From Rathayibacter sp. VKM Ac-2754 (GTDB taxonomy: Bacteria; Actinomycetota; Actinomycetes; Actinomycetales; Microbacteriaceae), in assembly GCF_009807095.1 (NCBI RefSeq), contig NZ_WUCC01000002.1, forward strand, positions 403,882-467,881: DNA of 64,000 nucleotides. Direction: 5' to 3'. Positions 1-7,642 of the stretch are shown here, in pieces. A model generated the notes under the pieces. It worked only from the letters and a program-made list of their open reading frames with translations, did not search any database and was not told the DNA's origin. Position numbers and translations under genes: made by a program. The number at the start of each line of letters is the position of its first letter. Positions within the stretch are counted from its first letter, which is position 1.

Positions 1-275
1 CTGACGTTGCGCGCTATCGTCTGCCCGTAGTTACGGATAACGAGGTCCATGAATCCTTGAAGGTACGGCACCGGCTCCATGGAAACGACCACGTACGGCT
101 GAGACCGAGCACGGTCAAGATCCGCGGTCAGTCTTCGCGCCTCGCGGGCTTCCTTCACCTGCCGCGCTCCAAAGATCCACGCAACGACGAAGGCTGCTGC
201 TGCCACGAGGCCAGTGCCGAGTGTCGACCATGCGGACAGCGCGTCGAGGGCGGCTGAAGTCTGGTCGGGTGTCAT
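1..275 (-). CDS. Hypothetical single-pass membrane protein, partial (runs off left edge)
   Basis: I do not recognise a family. The visible 91 codons from the ATG at 275 encode a short polar start, one hydrophobic segment (about residues 15-34, Ala/Val/Trp rich), a basic Arg/Lys linker, and then a SQPYVVVSMEP stretch ending at the window edge. An N-terminal membrane anchor with a cytoplasmic domain is therefore likely. A CAGGAT box lies exactly six bases before the ATG, matching the leaderless promoter pattern of this window. Base use is less GC-biased than in the neighbours, which suggests acquired DNA. The frame is also open upstream and continuous with the broken comM, so a longer chimeric protein starting inside comM is possible. 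Confidence 0.6.
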   Translation of the reverse strand, partial: MTPDQTSAALDALSAWSTLGTGLVAAAAFVVAWIFGARQVKEAREARRLTADLDRARSQPYVVVSMEPVPYLQGFMDLVIRNYGQTIARNV

Positions 276-348
276 AGGTGCATCCTGCCAGGGACCTCCG
301 ACACAGCTCTCGCAGGAGCGGACAGCGTGGTGTACTTTGCAGCTCCAC

Positions 349-842
349 GCCTCGTCGAGGAAGAGGATCCCCCTGGTGGCGCGCGCGACGGCGCCGGGCC
401 GGATGCGTCCGCTACCGCCTCCGACGATCGCCGCGGGCGACGCGGAGTGGTGCGGGCTCTCGAACGGCGGCCGCCGCACGAGGTCACCGCCGGTCGGTTC
501 GCCGGTCAGCGAACGCATGCACGTCGCCTCCAGCGCCGCCTCGTCGTCGAGGTCGGGCAGGATGCCGGGCAGCCGCGACGCGAGCATCGTCTTGCCCGCG
601 CCGGGCGGCCCGAGCAGGAACACGTGATGCCCACCCGCGGCCGCAGCGATCATCGCCTCCGCCGCCTCCTCATTGCCGACCACGTCGGAGAAGTCGAGCC
701 GCGACTCCGCCCGGACCGGCGGCCCCGGCACCGCCGCCTCCGCGGGAAGCACCGGCACCTCCCACTCCGCTCCGCGCCAGACCGCGACCGCCGCGAGCGA
801 GGACACCGCGATCACCTCCACCCCATCGACGAGCTCGGCCTC
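349..842 (-). pseudogene. comM: comM/yifB (Mg-chelatase-like AAA ATPase), internal fragment
   Basis: This stretch encodes only the middle of ComM, the branch-migration helicase used in natural transformation. It starts at EAELVDGVEVIAVSSLAAV, continues through the linker and the VVGNEEAAEAMIAAAAGGHH region, carries Walker A (GPPGAGKTMLASRLPGILP), and stops at Walker B (GILFLDEA), where the family normally continues PEF. The N-terminal Lon-like domain and the whole C-terminal half are missing. The 5' break abuts a dispersed palindromic repeat that places an in-frame TAG (about 880-882) upstream. The 3' break, at about 349, joins without a stop to unrelated DNA encoding a membrane protein. The gene cannot make a working ComM. 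Confidence 0.85.
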
Positions 843-852
843 ACAGGGAGAT

Positions 853-914
853 GGATCTCGATATGCCGCCTGCGGCGGCTACTCGACCAGCAGACAGCTA
901 TTCGATCAGCCCGG
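853..914 (+). repeat. Dispersed palindromic (REP-like) repeat at the comM break
   Basis: The core reads GGATCTCGATATGCCGCC, then TGC, then GGCGGCTACTCGACCAGCA, so it forms a GC hairpin (GCCGCC/GGCGGC) between conserved CTCGATA and TACTCGA flanks. A partial second copy (CTATTCGATCAGC) follows at about 898-910. It is the same family as the copies near 12.2, 34.5 and 49.2 kb. It occupies the space where yraN and the 5' half of comM would be expected. Confidence 0.8.
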
Positions 915-951
915 ATAGTGCACGCCGTGGCTCAGGAGCGACGAAGTCGTC

Positions 952-1275
952 CTACTCGTCGAGCGCCAGCTCCTTGGGCAGCTCGAACTCCTTGCGGGAG
1001 AGCTCCTCGACGTTGACGTCCTTGAAGGTCAGCACGCGGACGGACTTCACGAAGCGGTCGGAGCGGTAGACGTCCCAGACCCACACGTCGCGCATGGTCA
1101 GCTCGAAGTAGAAGTCGTGCTCGGTGTCGCGGCGGACCAGCTCGACCTCGTTCGCCAGGTAGAACCGGCGCTCGGTCTCGACGACGTACGAGAACTGCGA
1201 GACGACGTCGCGGTACTCCCGGTACAGTGCCAGCTCGACCTCGCGGTCGTAGTCCTCGAATTCGTCCTCATCCAT
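952..1275 (-). CDS. DUF2469 family protein
   Basis: The 107-residue acidic protein matches the actinobacterial DUF2469 family along its length. Landmarks are LALYREYRDVVSQFSYVVETERRFYLANEVEL near the N-terminus and VWVWDVYRSDRFVKSVRVLTFKDVNVEEL near the C-terminus. Its molecular function is not established. It normally sits between rnhB and yraN-comM, and here rnhB is directly upstream (12-base gap), so its position is ancestral on that side. On the other side yraN is absent and a repeat plus a comM fragment follow. A TAGGAT box lies nine bases before the ATG. Confidence 0.9.
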   Translation of the reverse strand: MDEDEFEDYDREVELALYREYRDVVSQFSYVVETERRFYLANEVELVRRDTEHDFYFELTMRDVWVWDVYRSDRFVKSVRVLTFKDVNVEELSRKEFELPKELALDE

Positions 1276-1287
1276 CGTCCGACAATC

Positions 1288-1977
1288 CTACGCCGGTGCG
1301 GAGGCGGCCTCCGCCGCGACGGCCTCGCGCGACTTCGACAGCCAGGTGACGCGGTGCAGCGGGGACGGGCCGACGCGCTCGAGGCCCGCCCAGTGCGCGG
1401 CGCTGCCGTACCCCTTGTTGCTGTCCCACGCGTAGTCGGCGAAGTCGTCGTGGTGGCGCACCATCTGGCCGTCGCGGCCGACCTTCGCGAGCACGGAGGC
1501 GGCCGAGACCGACGCGCAGTCGCGGTCGGCCTTGATCCGGGTCACGATCGTGAGCTCCGACGCCCAGGGGCCGAGAGCGGGGCTCAGCCAGTCGTGCTTG
1601 CCGTCCAGCAGCACGACGGCGGTGGCGAGATCCACGCCCTGGTCGACCAGGCGCTCGATGCCGCGCGAGGCGGCGCGGGCGAGTCCGGCGATGATCCCGG
1701 TCTCGTCGATCTCGTCGGCGGAGGACTCGCCGATGGCCCAGCCCGAGACCCACTTCACGACGCCCGGGAGCAGCGCCTCGCGGCGCGCGGGGGCCAGCAG
1801 CTTGGAGTCGCGCAGTCCCTCCGGGAACCTGCCGCAGCGGCGGCCGATGGAGACGACTCCCACCGAGACGGGACCTGCGATCGCGCCGCGGCCGACCTCG
1901 TCGCAGCCGATGACGCTCTCGTAGCCCTGGCGGAACAGCCGGCGCTCGATCGTGAGGGTGGGGTCGGCGACGACCAC
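1288..1977 (-). CDS. rnhB: Ribonuclease HII
   Basis: RNase HII removes RNA primers and single ribonucleotides from DNA-RNA hybrids. The 229-residue length is typical. Family motifs are present: GCDEVGRGAIAGPV (Asp-Glu of the active site, about residues 24-37), RDSKLL, and KADRDCASVSAASVLAK (third and fourth acidic positions). The GTG start at 1977 directly abuts the lepB stop (1978-1980) with no intervening base, so translation is probably coupled. It lies in the conserved rplS-lepB-rnhB-DUF2469 series. Confidence 0.95.
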   Translation of the reverse strand: MVVADPTLTIERRLFRQGYESVIGCDEVGRGAIAGPVSVGVVSIGRRCGRFPEGLRDSKLLAPARREALLPGVVKWVSGWAIGESSADEIDETGIIAGLARAASRGIERLVDQGVDLATAVVLLDGKHDWLSPALGPWASELTIVTRIKADRDCASVSAASVLAKVGRDGQMVRHHDDFADYAWDSNKGYGSAAHWAGLERVGPSPLHRVTWLSKSREAVAAEAASAPA

Positions 1978-2793
1978 CTAGCCCTCGCTGCTCTCGGTGT
2001 CGTCGGAGCTCTCCTCCGAGGCCTCGCTGTCGACGCCCTGGAACACGGACGGGTAGTCGTCGAGCCAGGCCCACTGCTCGATGGGCCAGGTGACGAGGAT
2101 GGCGCGGCCGACGACGTTGTCGATCGGCACGAAGCCGCCACCGGGCTTGTCGGTGTTGTAGCGGGAGTCGGCGGAGTTGTAGCGGTTGTCGCCCATGACC
2201 CAGAGCGAGCCCTCGGGCACGGTGACGTCGAAGGGCGTCGCCGAGACGGCCTGCACGCCGTCGGGGAGCTTCACGTAGGGCTCGTCGATCGGGTTGCCGT
2301 TGATCTCGATCTGGCCGAGCGGGGTGCAGCAGGTGACGTGGTCGCCCGGCAGGCCGATCACGCGCTTGATGAGGTGGTCGTTGCTGTCGGGGGCCGTGAG
2401 GCCGACGATCGCGAGGGCGGAGTCGACGGCCGCCTGGAACGCGGGGACCTGCGGCTCGATGGTCGGCGAGAGCCAGCCGCCCGGATCCCGGAAGACGACG
2501 ACGTCCCCGCGGGAGATCGGGACGACTCCGGGCACCAGCTCGTTGACGAGGATGCGGTCGTTCTCGATCAGCGTCTGCTCCATCGACGACGACGGGATGT
2601 AGAACGAGCGGATCAGGAACGTCTTCACGAGGAAGGAGACGAGCACGGCGACGACGACGATGATCAGCACATCGCGGAGGAAGAGCAGGATGCCCCGGCG
2701 TCGGCGCGGGCGGCGGGACTCCCCCGGCTCGGCGGAGTGGCGGGCGTGCTCACCGTCACCGGGGAGGCGGACCGGGGTCGTGCTGTCTGTCAT
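1978..2793 (-). CDS. lepB: Signal peptidase I
   Basis: Type I signal peptidase cleaves secretory signal peptides at the outer face of the membrane. After a basic N-terminus (RRPRRRRG), one membrane segment is visible (LFLRDVLIIVVVAVLVSFLV, about residues 38-57). The catalytic serine lies in IPSSSMEQTL, the general-base lysine in LIKRVIGLPGDHV, and the conserved box GSLWVMGDNRYNSADSR follows. The tail is acidic. The protein has 271 residues. It lies downstream of rplS beyond a hairpin terminator, so it may have its own promoter or depend on readthrough. Confidence 0.96.
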   Translation of the reverse strand: MTDSTTPVRLPGDGEHARHSAEPGESRRPRRRRGILLFLRDVLIIVVVAVLVSFLVKTFLIRSFYIPSSSMEQTLIENDRILVNELVPGVVPISRGDVVVFRDPGGWLSPTIEPQVPAFQAAVDSALAIVGLTAPDSNDHLIKRVIGLPGDHVTCCTPLGQIEINGNPIDEPYVKLPDGVQAVSATPFDVTVPEGSLWVMGDNRYNSADSRYNTDKPGGGFVPIDNVVGRAILVTWPIEQWAWLDDYPSVFQGVDSEASEESSDDTESSEG

Positions 2794-2948
2794 CGCTGGC
2801 GTGGCCCCTCAGGTGCTTCTGGCTGCTGGGCCTCTCGGCGCGGTGTTGCTCAGCACCGTGCCTCTCAGCACGGCACGTTCCGGCGAGCGGCCGGTTGAGG
2901 TGCGACACCGGGCCGGAATCCCGAGCGGGATCGACCCCGGAAACGAGT

Positions 2949-2984
2949 CGAACCCCGGTCCCATTGTAGAGGGACCGGGGTTCG
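2949..2984 (-). terminator. Hairpin terminator after rplS
   Basis: A perfect 14-base stem (CGAACCCCGGTCCC and its complement) encloses an 8-base loop, 23 bases after the rplS stop codon. On the minus strand it is followed by ACTCGTTT, a weak T run. It would separate rplS from lepB transcription or attenuate it. Confidence 0.75.
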
Positions 2985-3006
2985 GGACGTCCTGTGCGGA
3001 GACCGC

Positions 3007-3351
3007 CTAGGAGCGCTTCTCCTTGATCTTGGCCTTCTTGCCGCGGAGGTTGCGCAGGTAGTACAGCTTCGCGCGACGCACGTCACCGCGGGTGACGACC
3101 TCGATGTGGTCGATCACCGGGGAGTGCACCGGGAAGGTGCGCTCGACGCCGACCTGGAAGCTGACCTTGCGGACCGTGAAGGTCTCGCGGACGCCCTCGT
3201 TGGAGCGGCCGATGACGACGCCCTGGAAGACCTGGATGCGCGAGCGCGAGCCCTCGACGATGTTGACGTGGACCTTGACGGTGTCGCCGGCGCGGAAGTC
3301 GGGGATGTCGGTCCGGAGGGACGCCGCATCGACGGAATCGAGGATGTGCAT
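3007..3351 (-). CDS. rplS: 50S ribosomal protein L19
   Basis: L19 lies at the 30S-50S interface. The 114-residue protein shows the family pattern: [31 protein letters not shown], then [12 protein letters not shown] and [13 protein letters not shown], ending in a basic tail ([12 protein letters not shown]). A GGAGAG Shine-Dalgarno lies just before the ATG. A TTGACG/CAGAAT promoter is placed about 120 bases upstream, giving a leader of roughly 110 bases. Confidence 0.97.
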   Translation of the reverse strand: MHILDSVDAASLRTDIPDFRAGDTVKVHVNIVEGSRSRIQVFQGVVIGRSNEGVRETFTVRKVSFQVGVERTFPVHSPVIDHIEVVTRGDVRRAKLYYLRNLRGKKAKIKEKRS

Positions 3352-3469
3352 GGTGTATCGCTCTCCGTGCCCGCCACAGGTCGAGCACCGTTTCGTTGAA
3401 TGGGAGTCGGTGCGTGCCCGCGTCTAGACGGCTCCCCTGTGGCAGAGCCTGCGCGAGGCACAAGCGCTT

Positions 3470-3499
3470 ATTCTGTCACGCCGCGAGAGTCGGCGTCAA
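3470..3499 (-). promoter_or_regulatory. Predicted rplS promoter
   Basis: On the minus strand, TTGACG (3494-3499) is followed by an 18-base spacer and CAGAAT (3470-3475). This is the best sigma-70-like promoter upstream of rplS. It overlaps the downstream flank of the convergently placed, same-strand membrane-protein gene. Confidence 0.55.
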
Positions 3500-3517
3500 A
3501 GCCGGAGGCGCACCGCG

Positions 3518-3997
3518 TCAGAGGACGAGGGTCTGCCCGTCCTGCGGGCGCTCCGGGTCGAAGCCGTCGCCGACGACGGCCGGGTGTGCGGCCTGGGCCG
3601 ACGTCGCCTCCGCGAACGCCAGGAGGGTGGCTCGCGCGTCGTGGAGGAAGCGCCACGTCGAGTGCCAGAAGGCGATGACCCCGAGCAGGACCGAGAGCAG
3701 GCCGATCGCCCAGGCTCCGGGAGGGAAGAACCCGAACGCGATCAGGGACGCGTGCCAGGCGCCGAGAGCGGCGACGTCGCCCCACGCCGGGGTCCGCGTC
3801 GGCCGCACAGTCACCCGGAAAGAGACGATGCCGGCCACGACCGCCAGGCTGACCGCCAGAATGGGGAGGGCGATGACGAGACCGAGGACGGTCCACCCGC
3901 TCGATCCCCCGAAGAGTCCGTACCCGAGGAGGATCCACAGGGGCAGGACGATCGCGGCCGGATACTGCCAGGAACCGAAAGCCCGTCGCGTGCGCAT
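3518..3997 (-). CDS. Hypothetical four-pass membrane protein
   Basis: The family is not recognised. The 159-residue protein has a short basic start (MRTRRAFGSWQYP), then hydrophobic segments at about residues 13-30, 35-60, 80-98 and 100-118. The cytoplasmic tail is soluble and ends in DGFDPERPQDGQTLVL. I chose the ATG at 3997, not the longer frame to 4195, because TACGGT lies exactly six bases before it (a leaderless promoter) and because the longer frame would run back into the divergently transcribed map gene. It stands alone between rplS and map. Confidence 0.7.
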   Translation of the reverse strand: MRTRRAFGSWQYPAAIVLPLWILLGYGLFGGSSGWTVLGLVIALPILAVSLAVVAGIVSFRVTVRPTRTPAWGDVAALGAWHASLIAFGFFPPGAWAIGLLSVLLGVIAFWHSTWRFLHDARATLLAFAEATSAQAAHPAVVGDGFDPERPQDGQTLVL

Positions 3998-4003
3998 GCA
4001 CCG

Positions 4004-4009
4004 ACCGTA
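4004..4009 (-). promoter_or_regulatory. Leaderless -10 box of the membrane-protein gene at 3997
   Basis: TACGGT on the minus strand, then CGGTGC, then the ATG at 3997. Confidence 0.5.
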
Positions 4010-4055
4010 CCCACGACCGCTGAACAACGCCTCAGCGACTCCCGAGAGGATCAGG

Positions 4056-4823
4056 ATGATCGAGCTACGCACCCCCGCCGAGATCGAGGAGATGCGCCCC
4101 GCCGGCCGTTTCGTCGCCGAGGTCCTCCGGGCGACGGCTGCCGCCGCCGGAGTGGGTGTGAACCTCCTCGAGCTCGACCGCCTCGCCCACGACATGATCC
4201 GCAGCGCCGGCGCCGAGTCGTGCTACATCGACTACCACCCCTCGTTCGGCGCCAGCCCGTTCGGCAAGGTGCTCTGCACCTCGGTCAACGACGCCGTGCT
4301 GCACGGCCTGCCGTTCGACTACCGGCTGCGCGACGGCGACCTGCTGACCCTCGACTTCGCGGCGTCCGTCGACGGCTGGGTCGCCGACTCCGCCCTGAGC
4401 ATCGTCGTCGGCACTCCGCGCGCCGAGGACCTCGCCCTGATCGACACGACGACCCGCGCGCTCGACGCCGGCATCGCCGCCGCACGTCCGGGCGGCAAGA
4501 TCGGCGACATCTCGGCCGCGATCGCCGCCGTGGCCCGCGCCGAGGGTCTCTCGATCAACACCGACTTCGGCGGGCACGGCGTCGGACGGACGATGCACGG
4601 CGACCCGCACATCGCGAACGACGGACGCGCCGGCCGCGGCTACCCGCTGCGCCCGGGCCTCGTGGTCGCCATCGAGCCGTGGTTCCTGCAGTCGACCGAC
4701 AAGATCTTCACCGACAAGGACGGCTGGACCCTCCGCAGCCGCGACGGCTCGCGCGGGGCTCACATGGAGCACACGATCGCGATCACCGAGACGGGCGTCG
4801 AGGTGCTGACGGCGCGCAGCTGA
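4056..4823 (+). CDS. map: Methionine aminopeptidase, type I
   Basis: This cytosolic metalloprotease removes the initiator methionine from nascent proteins. The 255-residue protein lacks the N-terminal zinc/SH3 extension and so is a short type Ia form. Dinuclear metal ligands are visible: Asp in LLTLDFA, Asp in VADSALS, His in GGHGVGRTMHG, Glu in VVAIEPWF and Glu in MEHTIAIT, plus the substrate His in NDAVLHGLP. The ATG at 4056 has a GAGAGG Shine-Dalgarno close upstream. It is monocistronic and followed by paired hairpins that probably end transcription. Confidence 0.95.
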   Translation: MIELRTPAEIEEMRPAGRFVAEVLRATAAAAGVGVNLLELDRLAHDMIRSAGAESCYIDYHPSFGASPFGKVLCTSVNDAVLHGLPFDYRLRDGDLLTLDFAASVDGWVADSALSIVVGTPRAEDLALIDTTTRALDAGIAAARPGGKIGDISAAIAAVARAEGLSINTDFGGHGVGRTMHGDPHIANDGRAGRGYPLRPGLVVAIEPWFLQSTDKIFTDKDGWTLRSRDGSRGAHMEHTIAITETGVEVLTARS

Positions 4824-4826
4824 CCG

Positions 4827-4882
4827 TTCGGCTCGCAGGAACCGCTTCGGCTCGCAGGAATCCGCAGTTCCTGCGAGCCGAA
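4827..4882 (+). repeat. Hairpin repeat A (TTCGGCTCGCAGGAA family)
   Basis: A perfect 15-base inverted repeat, TTCGGCTCGCAGGAA / TTCCTGCGAGCCGAA, lies at 4846-4860 and 4868-4882 around a 7-base loop. A further direct half-copy (GTTCGGCTCGCAGGAA) starts at 4827, right after the map stop. It may act as the map terminator. Confidence 0.85.
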
Positions 4883-4937
4883 CGTGCTTCTGCGACCCGG
4901 AGGTCGTCGGGCCCGCATCCCGGGCTCGTCGGATCGA

Positions 4938-4976
4938 GTTCGGCTCGTCAGAATCGGCGGTTTCTGCGAGCCGAAC
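4938..4976 (+). repeat. Hairpin repeat B, second copy of the same family
   Basis: GTTCGGCTCGTCAGAA pairs with TTTCTGCGAGCCGAAC, with one bulged base and one mismatch, around a short loop. The arm sequence is shared with repeat A, 56 bases away, so this is a duplicated or mobile-type palindrome, not a one-off terminator. Confidence 0.8.
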
Positions 4977-5005
4977 GGGATTCCGCGAGCCGGAGGTGCG
5001 CGTGG

Positions 5006-5035
5006 TGGACAGCGGCACTATCGGATAGTCATACT
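5006..5035 (+). promoter_or_regulatory. MerR-type leaderless promoter with palindromic operator
   Basis: TGGACA (5006-5011) and CATACT (5030-5035) are separated by 18 bases. Inside the spacer is a perfect palindrome ACTATC-G-GATAGT (5017-5029). The -10 box ends six bases before the ATG at 5042, so the transcript would begin at or next to the start codon. An operator inside the spacer is the known MerR-family arrangement, which supports autoregulation. Confidence 0.6.
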
Positions 5036-5041
5036 CTCTGT

Positions 5042-5662
5042 ATGCGCATCTCCGAGCTCAGCGAGGCCAGCGGCATCAGCGTGGCGACGATCAAGTACTA
5101 CATCCGCGAGGGGATCCTCGCCCCCGGCCTCCCCTCCGGTCCGCAACGGGCCGACTACGGCGACGGGCACCTCGCGCGGCTGCGGCTCCTGCGGGCGCTG
5201 ATCGAGAGCGGCGGAGTCGGCATCGCCGGCGCCAAGCGCATCACCACCGTGCTCGACCGCGGGGATCCGCCCTCGGTCGCGTTCGAGGTCGCGCAGGACG
5301 TCGTCTCGGCGAACGCCGACTCGGCGACACCTGCGTCGGCGGAGGCGGTGGACCGCGTCCGCTCGCTGGTCGGCGAGGACGTCTGCGGACACCCCGCGGT
5401 CGCCACGGCGGCGCGCGCGCTCGACGCTCTCGAGGTGTCGGGCGGCGCGATGACCCCGGCGTGGCTCGAGAGCTACGCGGAGGCGGCCCGGATCGTCGCC
5501 CGCGCCGATCTCGACGAGCTCGAGGCCCGGACGAGCGTCAGCGAGCAGGCGTCGATCGCCGCCGTCGGCACGGCGATGGGCGACGTGGTGCTGCAGTCGC
5601 TGCGCCGGATCGCGCAGGCGACCGAGACGAAGGCCCGCTTCGGCGCGGGAGCCGGACGGTGA
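5042..5662 (+). CDS. MerR family transcriptional regulator
   Basis: The 206-residue protein starts with a MerR winged helix (MRISELSEASGISVATIKYYIREGILAPG, residues 1-29), with the RADYGDGHLARLRLLRAL wing and helix following. The effector part (about residues 75-206) is Ala/Glu rich and helical and has no Cys pair, so a metal sensor is unlikely. An organic ligand or membrane-state signal is more plausible. Its stop overlaps the GTG of the next membrane-protein gene by four bases, so it is the first gene of a three-gene operon. A palindrome in its own promoter suggests autoregulation. Confidence 0.88.
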   Translation: MRISELSEASGISVATIKYYIREGILAPGLPSGPQRADYGDGHLARLRLLRALIESGGVGIAGAKRITTVLDRGDPPSVAFEVAQDVVSANADSATPASAEAVDRVRSLVGEDVCGHPAVATAARALDALEVSGGAMTPAWLESYAEAARIVARADLDELEARTSVSEQASIAAVGTAMGDVVLQSLRRIAQATETKARFGAGAGR

Positions 5663-6615
5663 GCGTCGCGACCACGCGGCTCGCAGCGAGCAGCGCCTCC
5701 GGACGACCCGCACCGCACCGGCCGCTGCTCGCTCTGGCGATCGTGACGGCGATCGGCGCCGCTCTCTGCGTCGTCGCCCTGGTCGTCGACCCTCGCGAGC
5801 TCGGCGGGCAGCCGCTCTGGGCGAAGCCGCTCAAGTTCTGCCTCTCGATCGCGGTGTACTCGGTGACCCTCGCCTGGCTGATCGGCCTCCTCCCCCGCCG
5901 CCGGCGACTCGCCTCCGCGCTCGGGACCGTCGCCGTGGTCGGACTGGTGATCGAGATGGTGATCATCGCAGGTGCGGCCGCCGTCGGGGAGACCAGCCAC
6001 TTCAACGTCTCGACTCCGCTGCACACGGCGCTGTGGAGCGCGATGGCCGTCTCGATCGTGGTCGTCTGGCTGGTGACCGTCGTGCTCGCGGCGCTGCTCG
6101 TGCGGGTGCCGCTGCCGAATCCGGCCCTCACGCTGGCCGTCCGCGCGGGCCTCGTGATCGGCCTCGTCGGCATGGCGCTCGCGTTCCTGATGACGGGTCC
6201 GACGGCGTCGCAGCTCTCGGACTACCAGGGGATCGCCGGTGCCCACGCGGTCGGCGTCGACGACGGCGGAGCGGGCCTCCCCCTGCTCGGCTGGAGCACC
6301 ACCGGGGGCGACCTGCGGATCCCGCACTTCGTCGGCATGCACGCCCTGCAGGGGCTGCCGCTGCTGGCGATCGGTCTCGACCGCCTCGCGCCGCGGGTGC
6401 GGAGGCTGCGGAGCGCGACGACGCGCCTCCGCCTGGTCGCGATCGCCTCGATCGCGTGGGCCGCCGTGGTCGCACTGACCTGCTGGCAGGCCCTGCGCGG
6501 CCAGTCCATAGCGACTCCCGATGCCCTCACCCTCGCCGTCGGCGGAGTGGTCGCCGCGCTGCTCGTCGGGAGCACCGTCGCGGCACTGGTTCAGCGACAG
6601 GAGGCGGCTCGATGA
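5659..6615 (+). CDS. Polytopic membrane protein of unknown function
   Basis: I do not recognise the family. The 318-residue protein has about eight hydrophobic segments separated by short loops. Two loops are distinctive: ETSHFNVSTPLHTALW at about residue 120 and RIPHFVGMHALQGLPLL at about residue 225. Their His residues next to membrane segments could bind a cofactor or metal, which is inference only. The GTG start overlaps the merR stop (GTGA), and the stop overlaps the next ATG (ATGA). It is therefore translated as part of the merR-DUF2834 operon. Confidence 0.75.
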   Translation: MSVATTRLAASSASGRPAPHRPLLALAIVTAIGAALCVVALVVDPRELGGQPLWAKPLKFCLSIAVYSVTLAWLIGLLPRRRRLASALGTVAVVGLVIEMVIIAGAAAVGETSHFNVSTPLHTALWSAMAVSIVVVWLVTVVLAALLVRVPLPNPALTLAVRAGLVIGLVGMALAFLMTGPTASQLSDYQGIAGAHAVGVDDGGAGLPLLGWSTTGGDLRIPHFVGMHALQGLPLLAIGLDRLAPRVRRLRSATTRLRLVAIASIAWAAVVALTCWQALRGQSIATPDALTLAVGGVVAALLVGSTVAALVQRQEAAR

Positions 6616-6962
6616 GTGCGCTCCGTCGCGGCTGGACGCCGCTCGCCCTGATCTACCTGGTGCTGGCGACCGCCGGCCTCGTCGGCACGTGGACGTGGAA
6701 CATCCGCGCCGTGCTCGAGAGCGTCGACTTCCTCGGCGATCTCACCCGAGGCGGCCCCGCGGTGTCGTCGATCACGACCGACCTGCTCATCGTGGCCATC
6801 GCGGCCGTCGCGTTCATGGTCGTCGAGGGGCGCCGCGTCGGGATGCGCCGCGTGTGGGTCCTGGTGCTGCTCGCACCGCTGGTCGCGCTGGCGTTCGCTT
6901 TCCCGCTGTTCCTCGCGCTGCGAGAGCGCCACCTGGCGCTGAGGGCGGGGCCGGAGGACTAG
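6612..6962 (+). CDS. DUF2834 membrane protein
   Basis: The 116-residue protein has three hydrophobic segments. The DUF2834 pattern is recognisable: [19 protein letters not shown], then [29 protein letters not shown], then [15 protein letters not shown]. The family has no known function. It is the last gene of the merR operon. Its TAG stop (6960-6962) shares the palindromic CTAG with the stop of convergent trmD. Confidence 0.85.
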   Translation: MSALRRGWTPLALIYLVLATAGLVGTWTWNIRAVLESVDFLGDLTRGGPAVSSITTDLLIVAIAAVAFMVVEGRRVGMRRVWVLVLLAPLVALAFAFPLFLALRERHLALRAGPED

Positions 6963-7642
6963 GGCAGCAGCTCGGGACGGACGCGGCGGGTCCGCTCGAC
7001 GCTCTGCTCGTGGCGCCACGCGGCGATGGCTCCGTGGTTGCCGCTGAGCAGCACCGGAGGGACGTCGAGTCCGCGCCACGACGCCGGCTTGGTGTAGCTC
7101 GGGTACTCGAGCAGGCCGTCGGAGTGGCTCTCCTCGACGAGGCTCGCGGGATTGCCGACGACGCCCGGGACGAGCCGTCCGAGGGCCTCGATCATCGCCA
7201 TCACGGCGACCTCGCCGCCGTTGAGCACGTAGTCGCCGAGGCTGATCAGCCGCACGCGCGCTCGCGAGGCGGTGTGGTCGACGACGCGCTGGTCGATGCC
7301 CTCGTAGCGGCCGCAGCCGAAGACGATCGACGACTCCAGGGCGAGCTCGCGGGCGGTCGCCTGGGTGAAGAGCTCACCGGCGGGCGACGGGAACACGACG
7401 ACCGGGTCGACCGCAGGGTCGACGAGGGCGTCGAGCGCCTCACCCCACGGCTCGGGCCGCATGACCATGCCGGCGCCGCCTCCGTAGGGCGTGTCGTCGA
7501 CGGTGCGGTGCCGGTCGTGGGTGAAGGAGCGCAGGTCGTGCACGCCGAGCTCGATCAGCCCGCTCTGACGCGCACGCCCGAGCAGGCTGATGTCGAGCAC
7601 TCCGAAGAACTCGGGGAAGATCGTGACGATGTCGATCCTCAC
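6959..7642 (-). CDS. trmD: tRNA (guanine-37-N1)-methyltransferase
   Basis: TrmD methylates G37 next to the anticodon to prevent frameshifting, using S-adenosylmethionine held in a trefoil knot. The 227-residue protein has the family start ([12 protein letters not shown]), the [17 protein letters not shown] loop, the cofactor knot region ([27 protein letters not shown]) and [15 protein letters not shown]. The GTG start at 7642 overlaps the rimM stop by four bases. It is the last gene of rpsP-khpA-rimM-trmD. Confidence 0.96.
   Translation of the reverse strand: MRIDIVTIFPEFFGVLDISLLGRARQSGLIELGVHDLRSFTHDRHRTVDDTPYGGGAGMVMRPEPWGEALDALVDPAVDPVVVFPSPAGELFTQATARELALESSIVFGCGRYEGIDQRVVDHTASRARVRLISLGDYVLNGGEVAVMAMIEALGRLVPGVVGNPASLVEESHSDGLLEYPSYTKPASWRGLDVPPVLLSGNHGAIAAWRHEQSVERTRRVRPELLP

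Noticed and set aside
1268..2141. Long Arg/Gly-rich reading frames opposite or offset to rnhB and lepB
   Set aside because: They overlap well-supported genes, have low-complexity Arg/Ala/Pro composition and no motifs; they are GC-rich frame shadows.
3998..4195. Longer N-terminus for the membrane protein ending at 3518
   Set aside because: The extension is antisense to map and Ser/Arg-rich; the ATG at 3997 has a leaderless -10 box.
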